A stretch of 64,000 nucleotides of DNA from Ochrobactrum chromiisoli (GTDB lineage Bacteria; Pseudomonadota; Alphaproteobacteria; Rhizobiales; Rhizobiaceae), in the NCBI RefSeq assembly GCF_026241335.1, contig NZ_JAPHAV010000012.1, forward strand, positions 59,606-123,605, given 5' to 3'. How positions within the stretch are numbered: position 1 is the stretch's first letter; each line of letters begins with the position of its first letter. Positions 36,760 through 46,759 of this stretch are shown piece after piece. A program made the position numbers and the translations under genes. The notes under the pieces are model-generated. The model was not told the DNA's origin. It was given only the letters and a program-made list of their open reading frames with translations, and did no database searches.

Positions 36760-39026
36760 TGCTTTTCGCCCCCCATCGCGCCAAGGGCGGCCAAACGCGA
36801 CTCAAGCTCGGCAATGCGCACATCCTTAGGATGTGTCATATAGTTCGGCCTCGGCTCATCACCGCGCCGGGTCTTTTCTGGAGAGCCCATATAGAGCGTG
36901 CCAACGTCATCGCCCCAGCAACCGAAATACTGGAGATGGGCTGGCGGCTTCGGCTTGTTCCACCCCTTGACGAACTCCGAATACGGTACAGAGCGGGCGA
37001 TGCGCGCCTTACGCTCGTCGGCTCGCGCTTTCTCCGTTGCATCAAAATCAATAGCCAGCGTCACCGGATCAAAGACTACCTTGTAGATCCGGGCGGCCAC
37101 CTCCGGCGACATGAGACCTTCCTCGATATCGCGGATGACGCCGACCGGATCGCGTTCAAGCAAGTCGCCATAGCCTGCACCCGCGCCCTGACTGATCATG
37201 TAAAGCTCGCCCCGCTTCGAGATGTCGAAGCCCATACCCATATGATGAGTGGTATATTTCGCCCCGTCGAAGGGCCGCTCGTTCATGATCTCCTCAATCG
37301 AATGACGGAACTTCTCCGGCTCGTTCAGCAGCACGTCGTAAACGTCAACATCCTGCACTTTGCACAGCGGATAGGTGCCGCAGGCATAACCACCGAACAG
37401 ACCCTGAAGCGGCGGGATCTTGGCGCCCTCAGCGGTAGTCATGAAGCCCCACTGCTCGCTGTCTTTGGTGGCAACCATCATCGTGTAACCCTGGCCGCCG
37501 CGATATTTGCCGGGCGCGATGGCGTCACGCGTCATCTTCTTGGAAACCAGCTGGAGGAAGGGCACTTCCTCCTCGTTCAGCTCCTGTTCGCCGATATCGG
37601 CCATGGTGGCAAAGATCGGCGCCAACGCGTGCTCGCCGTCACGGTCCACCCGCGCGCCGCCGCCCATGCCGTTCAGATCAGCGCAGAGATTGCCGAGCGT
37701 TTCGCCGTGCTGGCTAACCCCGCCCCAGATGAAGGTATTGATCATGTTGAAGGTCGGGGCGTGAACCTTGGTGTACTTCGCCGGGCAGGAATACAGAAAC
37801 TTCGCCACCGCATGCTGGCCAGCGGTGAAGCCGGTGAAGATCGACATCAGCGACTGTGAATTTGGCGCGTCATAGGAGCAATTGACGATCGAATGCGGGT
37901 CGGTGATGACCTCAATTGGCGCGAAAGCCGCCTGCCCGCGCGGCAAGTCGGGCCAGACGTAGCACAGGAAGACCTGCGCCAGCATGCCCTTCAGCCCGGC
38001 GACGATGGTGTTCGTAGCGCGGTTGGTGAATTCCGGCGACGATCCCCGGAAGTCGAAGATCAGCCGGTCGCCGGTCTTGGTCAGCTTGCAATTGATCTTG
38101 ACCACGCAGTTTTCACGCAGTGTCGAATCCTGGATGATATAGGTTCTCACCGTCATGTCCGGCCATTCGGAAATGCGGCGTTTTACTTCGGCGCGAACAT
38201 TTTCCATCGTCAGACGCAGGGTCGAGACCAGCGCTTCCGGCCCGTCGGAGTTGAGCGTCTCTTCAAGGCGCTGCTTGATGCGCAGACAGGCGAAGAGCTT
38301 CACCTTCATGTCCTCATATTGCAGCTTTGGTTCACGTACCGAATTTTGTAAGAAGGTGAGAATGTCACGCTTGATCTGATAGTTTTCGACCACCTTGAAA
38401 GGTGACATCTTCAGCCCCTCGTCGGACGGGCTTTCAGCCATAGAAGGCATGCCCCCCGGTTCGATGGCGCCGTTTTCGCCTTCGTGCACAGTCGACGCGA
38501 CCCAGCAGACCAGCTTGCCCTTATGGAAGATCGGCAGGATCATCGACTGGTCGGTGTTGTGGACATTGCCATAACGGCTGTCGTTGTGGATGAAGCCGTC
38601 GCCCTCTTTCACTCCCACCGTTGGATCGTTCATCCAGTTCTTGATAATGAACTTGATCGGGTGGTGAACGAGCGCCGAGAAGATCAGCACGCCGCCCGCC
38701 GAGGCGATGGCAAGGTCCCCGGACGCAGAATAGACACCGGTGATGACGTCACCCCACTTGGCGCCGGGGGCCGCCCCCATCTGCTCAACCATCTCATAGC
38801 CTTCATCGCAGCCAGACTGGATGCGGTCGCGGATCTTTGCGACGATGTGGCTGTCGGAGACCTTTGCGATGGCCTCATTTTCCTGCGCGGTGCGCGGCAT
38901 CAGGTCGTGGTTCTGCATGATCTCCGGATCGGGTCCGAGGAACAGCGTGGTGTCGTCGAGAAACTTCTTGATGAGGTTCATCTCTTCGAGTGAGGGCGTC
39001 TTGGCCCGTATGTCGATCTTGTTCAT
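36756..39026 (-). CDS. HyuB-type catalytic subunit of ketone carboxylase
   Basis: 756 residues of the hydantoinase B/oxoprolinase family, as in acetone carboxylase AcxB and the beta-type subunit of acetophenone carboxylase. Recognisable blocks: SASGDLAIASAGGVLIF, FIHNDSRYGNVHNTDQSM, and the RGGQGYTMMV region preceding the C-terminal GDLLERDP. The family carries out carboxylation of an enol phosphate formed from the ketone by the HyuA-type partners. GGAGGAG precedes the ATG. Downstream of acxA-like gene, overlaps the fifth gene. Confidence 0.85.
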   Translation of the reverse strand: MNKIDIRAKTPSLEEMNLIKKFLDDTTLFLGPDPEIMQNHDLMPRTAQENEAIAKVSDSHIVAKIRDRIQSGCDEGYEMVEQMGAAPGAKWGDVITGVYSASGDLAIASAGGVLIFSALVHHPIKFIIKNWMNDPTVGVKEGDGFIHNDSRYGNVHNTDQSMILPIFHKGKLVCWVASTVHEGENGAIEPGGMPSMAESPSDEGLKMSPFKVVENYQIKRDILTFLQNSVREPKLQYEDMKVKLFACLRIKQRLEETLNSDGPEALVSTLRLTMENVRAEVKRRISEWPDMTVRTYIIQDSTLRENCVVKINCKLTKTGDRLIFDFRGSSPEFTNRATNTIVAGLKGMLAQVFLCYVWPDLPRGQAAFAPIEVITDPHSIVNCSYDAPNSQSLMSIFTGFTAGQHAVAKFLYSCPAKYTKVHAPTFNMINTFIWGGVSQHGETLGNLCADLNGMGGGARVDRDGEHALAPIFATMADIGEQELNEEEVPFLQLVSKKMTRDAIAPGKYRGGQGYTMMVATKDSEQWGFMTTAEGAKIPPLQGLFGGYACGTYPLCKVQDVDVYDVLLNEPEKFRHSIEEIMNERPFDGAKYTTHHMGMGFDISKRGELYMISQGAGAGYGDLLERDPVGVIRDIEEGLMSPEVAARIYKVVFDPVTLAIDFDATEKARADERKARIARSVPYSEFVKGWNKPKPPAHLQYFGCWGDDVGTLYMGSPEKTRRGDEPRPNYMTHPKDVRIAELESRLAALGAMGGEKQ

Positions 39027-39089
39027 GGAATTCTCCTCCAGTCGGGTTGGGCGTTAGGCCCGGCGCTCCTCCTGCGCCGGGCTGGCCTT

Positions 39090-41246
39090 TCAGTGGCGGG
39101 TGACGGCGCTTTCGTTGCGCAGAAACCAAGAAGCCCCTTGCTTCGCCGTCACATAGGTCCATCCGGGATTGACGAGGAAAGTCGTGACCTCCGAGGCGAC
39201 AATCGCCGGACCAGCGATTTCGATGCCGGGTTCCAGATCCTTGCGCGCCCAGACCGGTGTTTCGAATGGCCCGTCATGACCGACAAAATGACAAGTGCGA
39301 TGACTTGAGGGCGCAGGTGGCGCTTTGCGCTCGGGCTTCGGAACGGGCTTGATGTCCTCGAACTGGACCGTCTCATGCCGGGCATAGGTAGCGACGCGGA
39401 TCGTATTGATGCGGATGCCCGCTTCCGGTGCCTGCGAGCCTTCGCCGAAACGCTTGCCGTAGTCGGCCGAGAACTGCGAGATAATCGACAGGACATCCCC
39501 CGGCCCGAACACCTCATGTTTGGGAATAACCGCCGTGGTCTGCACGAGCTGGTTGCCGTAGCGCATGTCCAGTTCCAAATCATGACGGATGTCTTCCAGC
39601 GGCACCCCCTGACGCAGCAGGTCCTGACGGCCCTTTTCCTTCAACTCAGCGACGATCGCGTTGAAACGATCATAATCGTCGAAGATGTGGCGCGTGTTGC
39701 TGTCGTAGAGCACCATGTAGAGCGACTGTTCATGGATATGGAGCTGGTGCATATTGCCAGCGCCAACCGCTGAGAACACCGACGAGAGCGGCGGCGCCAG
39801 AATATTGTCGATATTGAGGTTCTGCGCGATACCGCAGCAATGCAGCGGCCCGTTGCCACCATAGGCCAGCATGGTGAAGTCCTTAGGGTCGTACCCCCTG
39901 GCTCGCAGCTCAGTGAAGAGGCCGTTTGCCATGTTGTCGTCCACCTTCTCGCGGATCAGCTTCGCTGCCTCAATGACCGAACAATCAAGTTCATCGCACA
40001 GCGTATCCTCGATGGCCGCCTTGGCGCGGCGCGGATTGAGCGGGATCGAGCCACCGGCATAATTGGCTGCATCAAGATAGCCGAGCAAAAGGTCGGCATC
40101 GGTCACGGTCGGACGCAGACCGCCACGGTCATAGCAGGCGGGGCCTGGATCAGAGCCGGCGCTTTCCGGGCCGCATTTTACCGTCTTGTACATGCGATCG
40201 TAAGAAGCGATGGAACCACCGCCAGCACCGAGCGTGACGAGATGGACCATCGGCACCGACACCAGCCACCGGTCGATGACCGGATTGAAGTCGTAGTGTT
40301 TCACCCCGCCTTCGACGACAATGCCGATGTCGTAGGACGTACCGCCCATATCGGTGGCAATGACATTGCCAAGGCTTGCCTGCAGGGCAAGATGCTCGGA
40401 CGCACCGATGCCCGAGACTGGGCCGGAGTGGATGGTCTGGAGCGCATCGGTGGAGTTGAGCTGGGCCATGCCGCCGGAATTGTGGATGACCAGCATCGGC
40501 CTTTCGTATTTGTGTGTGCGCAGGTTCTGCTCCAGCGCCGAAAGCGCGTGGTACATGGTCGAATGCAGATAGCCGTCGACGATGGCAGAGGTGGCGCGCA
40601 CATATTCGCCCTTTCGCCCAGCCACCTGATGCGACAGGATCACCGGAATGGCGCCAAGCAGATGTGAGGGATACTCCTCAAGCACAATCTCCTCGATGCG
40701 CTGCTCGTGCTCCGGGTTCACCACGGCATTGACCAGCGCGACGACGATGATCTGCGCGCCACGATCCACCAGCTCACGGAGCTGCCGGCGCACGTCTTCC
40801 TCATCCAGCGGCATGACAAGCTCGCCCTGGAAATCAAGCCGCTCACGGATACCTCGGATCATATGCGGCTCGACCAGCGGATCGGGACGCTGGGCGTTTG
40901 GCATGTCCTGCTGGCCGAGATTGTCAAGACCTTCACCATAGCCACGGGCGCGGCTGAGCGGCACAGTTGCCTCGTAACCCGCTGTCACCAGCATGCCGAT
41001 CTTCGGCCCTTTGTGCTCGATCAGCGCGTTGGTGCCGAGCGTGGTGGCATAGCGCACGCTATCCACTGATTGCAGGATCTGCTCCAGTTCCAGCCCCAGC
41101 ACCGAGCAGGCCTTGCCGAGAGCCTCGTTGAAACCCATGGCCAGATTGTGATGCGTGGTCAGCGCCTTGGTCTCGATATATTGCTGGCCCCAGACGACAA
41201 AGCAGTCGGTGAAGGTGCCGCCGATATCAACGGATACGCGTTTCAT
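39090..41246 (-). CDS. HyuA-type ATP-binding subunit of ketone carboxylase (718 aa)
   Basis: Hydantoinase A/oxoprolinase family with an ASKHA-type ATP fold: the phosphate-1 loop VDIGGTFTDCF at the N-terminus, TTLGTNALIEHKG, and phosphate-2/adenosine regions ATDMGGTSYDIG and YGGNGPLHCCG. It phosphorylates the ketone enol or bicarbonate in acetone/acetophenone carboxylases. It is one of two different HyuA paralogues in the operon, a feature of acetophenone carboxylase (alpha and alpha') and not of three-subunit acetone carboxylase. GGGAG lies before the ATG. Confidence 0.85.
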   Translation of the reverse strand: MKRVSVDIGGTFTDCFVVWGQQYIETKALTTHHNLAMGFNEALGKACSVLGLELEQILQSVDSVRYATTLGTNALIEHKGPKIGMLVTAGYEATVPLSRARGYGEGLDNLGQQDMPNAQRPDPLVEPHMIRGIRERLDFQGELVMPLDEEDVRRQLRELVDRGAQIIVVALVNAVVNPEHEQRIEEIVLEEYPSHLLGAIPVILSHQVAGRKGEYVRATSAIVDGYLHSTMYHALSALEQNLRTHKYERPMLVIHNSGGMAQLNSTDALQTIHSGPVSGIGASEHLALQASLGNVIATDMGGTSYDIGIVVEGGVKHYDFNPVIDRWLVSVPMVHLVTLGAGGGSIASYDRMYKTVKCGPESAGSDPGPACYDRGGLRPTVTDADLLLGYLDAANYAGGSIPLNPRRAKAAIEDTLCDELDCSVIEAAKLIREKVDDNMANGLFTELRARGYDPKDFTMLAYGGNGPLHCCGIAQNLNIDNILAPPLSSVFSAVGAGNMHQLHIHEQSLYMVLYDSNTRHIFDDYDRFNAIVAELKEKGRQDLLRQGVPLEDIRHDLELDMRYGNQLVQTTAVIPKHEVFGPGDVLSIISQFSADYGKRFGEGSQAPEAGIRINTIRVATYARHETVQFEDIKPVPKPERKAPPAPSSHRTCHFVGHDGPFETPVWARKDLEPGIEIAGPAIVASEVTTFLVNPGWTYVTAKQGASWFLRNESAVTRH

Positions 41247-41319
41247 TCTCGCTCCCTATCTTTCTCAAGGGGATCGCGCTGCCCTCCCCGGCAAGCGCGC
41301 CCTTTAAAATATTCTGGCC

Positions 41320-41341
41320 CCCCGCACCCCATTGTGCGGGG
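41320..41341. promoter_or_regulatory. Intercistronic hairpin
   Basis: Perfect 8-bp stem CCCCGCAC / GTGCGGGG in the 103-nt gap after the gamma-subunit gene. No T run on either strand, so it is more likely an mRNA-stability or partial-attenuation element than a full terminator. Confidence 0.5.
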
Positions 41342-41349
41342 CGCTGACA

Positions 41350-41748
41350 TCAGTGGCCGTGGCCGCGTCCGGGAACGACGGCGGGGCCGGCGTCCGGCAG
41401 CACGTCCGGGCCGCGCTTCGCCCATTGGGCCTTCAGCGCAGGCACATCGACCTGCATGTCGTGCAACGGCGGATGGCCGGGAATAGCGTATTCCGTTTCC
41501 ACCTGCGTGCCGCAGTTCGGGCAGCAGAATTCAAGGATGCGTACCCATTCCGGGTCCGGGCTGAAGGTGAATCGGTAGCGATCCGGGTCGATGATTGGCG
41601 GATGGATCTCGCGCGGATCGCGGTTATGAACCAATAGCCCTTCCTTGTAGTTGCCCTCAGCGGGGGCGATCTCGTGATCGCAGACCCGGCATTCCCATTT
41701 CTCCGTCTCAAGGTCGATGCGAAGATATTCGGTCATCGGAATTTTCAT
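41350..41748 (-). CDS. Gamma (small zinc-binding) subunit of ketone carboxylase
   Basis: 132 residues. Two cysteine pairs, CRVC near the N-terminus and CCPNC mid-protein, would hold a metal as in the gamma subunits of acetone and acetophenone carboxylases; the PPLHD motif near the C-terminus also fits. The tail is His/Gly rich (GRGHGH). The start at 41748 is 4 nt after the upstream stop with GGGAGG; a shorter start at 41736 is possible. Confidence 0.82.
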   Translation of the reverse strand: MKIPMTEYLRIDLETEKWECRVCDHEIAPAEGNYKEGLLVHNRDPREIHPPIIDPDRYRFTFSPDPEWVRILEFCCPNCGTQVETEYAIPGHPPLHDMQVDVPALKAQWAKRGPDVLPDAGPAVVPGRGHGH

Positions 41749-41752
41749 ATGC

Positions 41753-43687
41753 TCAGTCCTCCCGTTCCAAAATGATGTCGCCCGCCTCCGAGACGACGAG
41801 GCCCCAACCCGCTGGCACGCGGGCGGTAAAATAATCCTCCTCAAGAATGGCGGGACCGGCGGCATAATCGCCCGGCGCCATCGAAGCGAGGCGATAGACC
41901 GGCAACTCAATGCGGCCCTTGCCAGCCACCAGAACCTTGCGTTGGCCATCGGCTTTCGCCTCGGCCTTACGCGGGAAGTCGACGTGGCGCGTCTCGTCCT
42001 GACGCAGGCTTTTCACCGCAGTCAGTTCCAGTTCGACCGTTGAAGCGCTTGCCAGCGCGGCTGGGAACTCGGGCTTGTCGCCCAGCGGGAAGACCTTCTC
42101 GCCCTCCGGCGTCTCGGTGACGAGACGGGCCGAGACCACATAGCTGCCCTCCTCGAAGCCTTCGGCGAACATGTCGCGGGCGGCCTTGCGCTTCAGCGCG
42201 TCGAGGGCTGTGGCGAGCCCTGCCGTCGAGCGATCCTCAAGCGTTGCCGCATAGCCCTGCGAAACATCGCAGGAGCCTATACCATAGGCGGAAAACACCG
42301 CCGCCATGGCTGGCACGGCGACCCGTCGGATGCCTGCCTTCTCGGCCACACCGCAGGCATTGAGCGGTCCAGCACCACCGAAGGCGAGCATCACCGTGTC
42401 CGGTCCGATCCGCGTGAAGCGGTGCAGTTCCTCGGCAATCTTCGCCTCAAAGGCATCCGACATGGCAAGGATCGCCGTATCAAGATCGACACCCAGCGGC
42501 TCGGCGATATTGCTGAGAACGGCCGCTTCGGCGCGGGCGAGATCCAGCCCCATGCCGCCGCCGAAATAGGAAGTCGGATCGAACAGGCCAGCGAGGAGGC
42601 TCGCATCAGTGATCGTCGCCTCTTTGCCGCCGCGTCCAAAACAGGCTGGCCCCGGCAGGGCGCCAACGCTTTCAGGACCGATGGCGATCTTGCCGTCCTT
42701 GACCTTAAAGATAGAACTGCCGCCCGCGCCCGCGCTCATAATCTCGCAAAGCGGGAAGGAAACACTGATACCCTCGACGTGACCACGCCGGATTTCGGCA
42801 ACCTTGCCGTCCGTGCACTGGCCAATGTCGGTTGTGGTCCCGCCAACATCAATAGACACAGCATCACGGAAACCGTAGAGCGCGGAAAAAGCCTTAACGC
42901 CCTCCATGCCGCCACGTGGACCCGACGAATAGGTCTTGATCGCCACCGTCTTCGCCACGCGCGAGGCATCGCCGTCATTACGGAAGATCAGCAGCGGATT
43001 CTTGGTGCGAAACTCCCTCAACCGGTTTTCGGCGTTGTAGAGGAAGGCTTCCATCGAAGGATGCAGAAAGGAATTGATAAGCGCCGACCAGGCGCGGCGA
43101 CCCGGATTGCGGTCGGAGGTAAGATCCGACGTATAGAGAACCGGAACGGCCCCCAGAAGATGGCGCGGATATTTACGCAGCACGATCTTCTTCACCCGCG
43201 CTTCAGCCGCGAGGAATCCCGCACCACCAAGTGCGATAACCAGGCGGTTCGCGCCCCTCGCCGCGAGCTGGTTGATGACCTTGACGACCTCCACCTCCGC
43301 TTCTGGCGCATCAAGCTTGGCAAGATCGATGAAGCTGACACGGTCGCCCACCAACGCCTCGAACACCTCGGGATCGTGCGCCTTCAACGCCGCAGGAAGC
43401 ATCGTCGAACCGCTGTCGAGAATAAGACCCAGCTTCGGCCCCTTACGCTCGCAAATGGCGTTGGTGCCTTGCGTTGTGGAATAGCGGATGAGATCGACCT
43501 CTTCGAGAAGCCTCTTTACATCAGCCGCGCCATAAACCACTTCGGATGCCTTTTGCAGCCCTTCGAAGAAGCACTTTGAAAGATCGTAAGGGGTGGTCAG
43601 AACCTTGGTTTTCTTTACACCGCCATCCGACATGATGCACACGTCGGTCAGTGTGCCGCCATTATCGATGTTGATTTGCAACGCCAT
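41753..43687 (-). CDS. Second HyuA-type subunit of ketone carboxylase (644 aa), first gene
   Basis: Hydantoinase A family: INIDNGGTLTDVCI phosphate loop, TTQGTNAICERKG, SIDVGGTTTDIG and AFGGAGPLNACG. NGGT replaces the usual GGT-preceding Gly/Asp context of the first loop, a deviation also worth checking against the alpha' subunits of acetophenone carboxylase. It is the promoter-proximal gene of the five-gene operon and has GGAGG upstream. Together with the 718-residue paralogue it gives an alpha/alpha' arrangement. Confidence 0.82.
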   Translation of the reverse strand: MALQINIDNGGTLTDVCIMSDGGVKKTKVLTTPYDLSKCFFEGLQKASEVVYGAADVKRLLEEVDLIRYSTTQGTNAICERKGPKLGLILDSGSTMLPAALKAHDPEVFEALVGDRVSFIDLAKLDAPEAEVEVVKVINQLAARGANRLVIALGGAGFLAAEARVKKIVLRKYPRHLLGAVPVLYTSDLTSDRNPGRRAWSALINSFLHPSMEAFLYNAENRLREFRTKNPLLIFRNDGDASRVAKTVAIKTYSSGPRGGMEGVKAFSALYGFRDAVSIDVGGTTTDIGQCTDGKVAEIRRGHVEGISVSFPLCEIMSAGAGGSSIFKVKDGKIAIGPESVGALPGPACFGRGGKEATITDASLLAGLFDPTSYFGGGMGLDLARAEAAVLSNIAEPLGVDLDTAILAMSDAFEAKIAEELHRFTRIGPDTVMLAFGGAGPLNACGVAEKAGIRRVAVPAMAAVFSAYGIGSCDVSQGYAATLEDRSTAGLATALDALKRKAARDMFAEGFEEGSYVVSARLVTETPEGEKVFPLGDKPEFPAALASASTVELELTAVKSLRQDETRHVDFPRKAEAKADGQRKVLVAGKGRIELPVYRLASMAPGDYAAGPAILEEDYFTARVPAGWGLVVSEAGDIILERED

Positions 43688-43823
43688 CGCGCATTTCTCC
43701 TCCCGTTCCTGTCAGGCCGACCTTGCGGCCCGTTCGGCGCGTTCTTCGCGCCGGGCTTTGCGGTCGCGGCACGCGGCGGGCTCCTCCCCGCGATACCGGA
43801 CCATCTGTCCCATGTAGCAAGAG

Positions 43824-43840
43824 AAGCAAGTTCCCTTCCA
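43824..43840 (-). promoter_or_regulatory. Sigma-54 promoter of the ketone carboxylase operon
   Basis: Minus strand TGGAAGGGAACTTGCTT has GG (-24) and TTGC (-12) with the required 10-nt gap. Start point near 43814 leaves a ~125-nt leader before the first gene. Matches the promoter type upstream of cobW. Confidence 0.7.
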
Positions 43841-44237
43841 CGCAGCGGCGCAGCCAGAGAAATTCTGTCAACTGATTGAAAGAGTTTGATTAATTTTTAG
43901 GTTCGTCTGACAAGACACGGCGCGCCCGACGTTGGGGCGTCCGGTTTTCGAACACTCGCACGGCGGCGGCGTCCTGAAGATGGAAGGTTAATGTTCGGCG
44001 ACCATCTGCGCGACCAACCGCGTTGCATGGATCCAACTAGGGCGATATGATTCTATTTACGACCTATTTCATGCGGTGCGCTGGGATTGTGCCGACCAAG
44101 TTCAGTCATCCGTTTATAAACACAGACGCCGATCCTTGCTTGTGTTCTCTGGGCTTGTGTTCTCTGGCTATCAAAAACTGCCGTTTTGCAGCAGTCTGCT
44201 AGGTTTCGTGGACAAAGTGTATTCACTGTAGAGCAGC
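43841..44237. other. Intergenic region between ketone locus and IS remnant
   Basis: No gene supported. It should contain the activator-binding sites for the sigma-54 promoter. A perfect 15-bp tandem duplication (GCTTGTGTTCTCTGG, 44138-44167) lies near the IS remnant. Sequence character shifts here from GC-rich to the backbone style. Confidence 0.4.
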
Positions 44238-44491
44238 GACGAAATTGACATTGCCTCGAACACACCTGTCGAAACCCAGCGCCGGTAGCGCCAGAAGACA
44301 CTGTTCCATTTGCCATACTCGTCCGGCAGGTGACCCCACTGTGATCCAGTTCGGGTAATACACATCATGCCCTCGAAATACAGCCGGTTGCCCAGCGCTG
44401 GACAGCATCCGCGCGCGCTTTCAGGTGGCAGCAATTCCCCGATGATCGCCCACTCGTCGTCCTCCAGGCCACGTCTGATTAACATTTCCAC
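44238..44491 (-). pseudogene. IS5-family (IS427-like) transposase fragment
   Basis: About 85 codons of the N-terminal DUF4096-type domain: EDDEWAIIGELLPP, then MCITRTGSQWGHLPDEYGKW and VFWRYRRWVSTGVFEAM. The catalytic DDE part is missing and the frame runs into unrelated sequence near 44235. An inactive relic marking an old rearrangement point beside the ketone locus. Confidence 0.8.
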
Positions 44492-44512
44492 TCACCGCAG
44501 CCGTGGATTGGC

Positions 44513-45484
44513 TCAATCCTTCTCACGATAGATTTCGGCAATGTCGCCCAGATCCCAGTTCCCGCCTGTCAAAATTGCACAGATATTCTCATCCTTTTGT
44601 ACTTTTACAGAGCCGGCCAGGAGTGCGCCTATACCTATCGACGCGGCGGGTTCCGCAATGAGTTTTGCGTCAGTCGCCAGCGCCCGCATTCCTGCAACGA
44701 TATGCGCATCTTCGACAAGAACGATCTCATCCACATATTTCTCAATAATTGGATAAGGATTGCGTCCGGGCACACTGATCCTCAGACCATCTGCGATGGT
44801 ATCCTTAAGAGGAAGTGATGTGGGTTCACCGTTCTTTCGGCTCCAGTAATATTTGGGCGTCAGAGCTGGCTCTGCACCGATAACCCGAACTGAGGGGTTC
44901 ATTTCCTTGATTGCTGTCGCAACACCGGAAATCAGACCACCGCCACCAAGAGGGACAATCACAGTGTTGACGTCCTTCAGATCTTCGAGAATCTCGCATC
45001 CAATTGTGCCCTGGCCCGCCATGACCATTGGATCTTCGAAGCCATGAACCACTGCATAGTTATTGGCTTCCGCGATCCGATACACCTCTTTCCATCTTGT
45101 CGCGTTGTCACCATCAAATAAAATGACCTCAGCTCCTAAAGCGCGCGTGTTCGCTATCTTGATTTTCGGGGTAGTCACAGGAAGCACAAGGACAACTTTG
45201 ACGCCCATCATACGCGCCGCATAGGACAATCCCTGCGCATGATTTCCAGAAGATGACGAGATAATCCCGTTGGCAATCTTCTCACGTGGAAGCGATAGCA
45301 CTGCGTTCAGAGCGCCTCGTATCTTAAATGCGCCCGTTAGCTGAAGCGTTTCTGGCTTAAGATATAAATTACAAGCGACTTTGGATGCGATTTTGTCAGC
45401 CCTCAGGAGGGGGGTATGATAAACATACGGCGCAATGCGTCTTTGTGCATCTCGAATGTCTTCAATTGTGGGATAGTTTAGCAT
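44513..45484 (-). CDS. PLP-dependent threonine/hydroxyaspartate-type dehydratase
   Basis: 323 residues, fold type II PLP enzyme. The Schiff-base Lys lies in TGAFKIRGA; SSSSGNHAQG and the phosphate-binding GGGGLISG loop are present. Length and features match serine/threonine dehydratases, beta-hydroxyaspartate dehydratase (BhcB), serine racemase and EutB, which cannot be told apart by eye. The neighbour on the same strand is an ornithine-cyclodeaminase-family protein, a pairing seen for BhcB/BhcD and EutB/EutC. That pairing suggests removal of water to an enamine/imine that the partner reduces. Confidence 0.85.
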   Translation of the reverse strand: MLNYPTIEDIRDAQRRIAPYVYHTPLLRADKIASKVACNLYLKPETLQLTGAFKIRGALNAVLSLPREKIANGIISSSSGNHAQGLSYAARMMGVKVVLVLPVTTPKIKIANTRALGAEVILFDGDNATRWKEVYRIAEANNYAVVHGFEDPMVMAGQGTIGCEILEDLKDVNTVIVPLGGGGLISGVATAIKEMNPSVRVIGAEPALTPKYYWSRKNGEPTSLPLKDTIADGLRISVPGRNPYPIIEKYVDEIVLVEDAHIVAGMRALATDAKLIAEPAASIGIGALLAGSVKVQKDENICAILTGGNWDLGDIAEIYREKD

Positions 45485-45547
45485 TCATCACCGCCTGCAT
45501 GCACTTTGCTTTAAACTTCGAAACCGTGCTTCCCGAGTGGGACGCTG

Positions 45548-46543
45548 CTATTGCTCAAAAAAGGAAAATCTGGTGCCGACATTTTGGCGAAGGGCACGAT
45601 TATAGATCGCATTGACTGTCGTGTTATCTTGCGCAGCCATTCCTGTTGAATCGAAGATTGTTATCTCTTCTGCATTCTCACGTCCTGCTTTTGTGCCGAT
45701 CAGGATCTCGCCAATTTCGGCGTGAATTTCACTCATGGAAATGATGCCGTGATTGAGCGCGTGCCAGGTCTCACCTTTTTGCGAACACTGGCTTGTCGAG
45801 TCTGTGACGATTTTAGCATTTCGAAATATTTCAGGCTCCAGTTCCTGCTTGCCCTGAGCATCTGTTCCAATCGCAACAATATGCGTTCCTGGTTTTATCC
45901 AATCCGCTTCCACCAACGACCCCTTGCCACGTGTGGTGGTAACCAAGACGTCCGCTTGTTCTACAGCTTCTCGTTTGGATGCCGCCATTATAACAGGAAT
46001 ATTAAACTCGCCTTCCATATCAGCTTTGTATTTTGACAGTGTTTCAGGGTTAGAATGCCACGCATGAATCTCCTCAATGTGCATCACTTCGCGGATTGCT
46101 CTAATTTGCATGCGTGCCTGATTGCCCGTGCCGATTGACGTTAGTTTTCTCGCGTCTTTGCGAGCCAATAATCTGACCGAAATCGCACCGGCAGCCCCAG
46201 TCCTCAGGCCCGTGATCAAGCTGCCATCCATCACGCATACCAATGCACAACTTTGTGCGTCAAAAAGAAGGATCGTTCCCATGCCGTTCGGAACGCCATG
46301 ACGAGAAGGATTGTCCCTGAACCCGCCCGAAGACGCTTTCATTGATATCATCTCAGATGATTTCAAATAGCCCAGCTTGAAGTCGATTTCACCGCGTGGT
46401 GCAGGTAGATGTATGCCAATATAATCCGGCTGCTCCACCTGGCCGCTGCTGAATGCACGATAAGCGTCTTCAACAGCGTCTATGACCGCAGACAGCGAAA
46501 TGAGTTTTTTGACGTCATCCTTCGTCAATAGCAGCGTCTTCAA
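45548..46543 (-). CDS. Ornithine cyclodeaminase/mu-crystallin family imine reductase
   Basis: About 331 residues from TTG 46543, chosen because AAGGAG sits 6 nt upstream and the product then starts [10 protein letters not shown] as the family does; the open frame extends to 46681 without support. NAD(P)-binding loop [11 protein letters not shown]; the substrate-side [13 protein letters not shown] block is typical. Family members include iminosuccinate reductase BhcD, EutC and alanine dehydrogenases. It probably reduces the imine made from the product of the adjacent dehydratase (inference). Confidence 0.82.
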   Translation of the reverse strand: MKTLLLTKDDVKKLISLSAVIDAVEDAYRAFSSGQVEQPDYIGIHLPAPRGEIDFKLGYLKSSEMISMKASSGGFRDNPSRHGVPNGMGTILLFDAQSCALVCVMDGSLITGLRTGAAGAISVRLLARKDARKLTSIGTGNQARMQIRAIREVMHIEEIHAWHSNPETLSKYKADMEGEFNIPVIMAASKREAVEQADVLVTTTRGKGSLVEADWIKPGTHIVAIGTDAQGKQELEPEIFRNAKIVTDSTSQCSQKGETWHALNHGIISMSEIHAEIGEILIGTKAGRENAEEITIFDSTGMAAQDNTTVNAIYNRALRQNVGTRFSFFEQ

Positions 46544-46759
46544 ACCAGTCTCCTTCAGTCGCACCTGTCTGCGGCGGATGGGATCGCCACATCGAATATC
46601 GCAATAACTGAAAAGCATAAAATGCTGAATCAATCCAAACAACGCAACGAATGCCCGAAATGACATGAAGGATGAATTCATGGCGGGCTTTGTGGTCAGG
46701 ACTCTGTTTTTCCGATGGGCATATAGAAGGATATATGAGTGAGCACTTTAAAGACGATG

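Noticed and set aside
36486..37859. 457-residue plus-strand ORF opposite the carboxylase genes
   Set aside because: Spans the ends of two confirmed minus-strand genes in a GC-rich region; a codon-phase artefact.
44138..44167. Perfect 15-bp tandem duplication (two copies)
   Set aside because: Only two units, next to an IS relic; no repeat array or CRISPR-like spacing.
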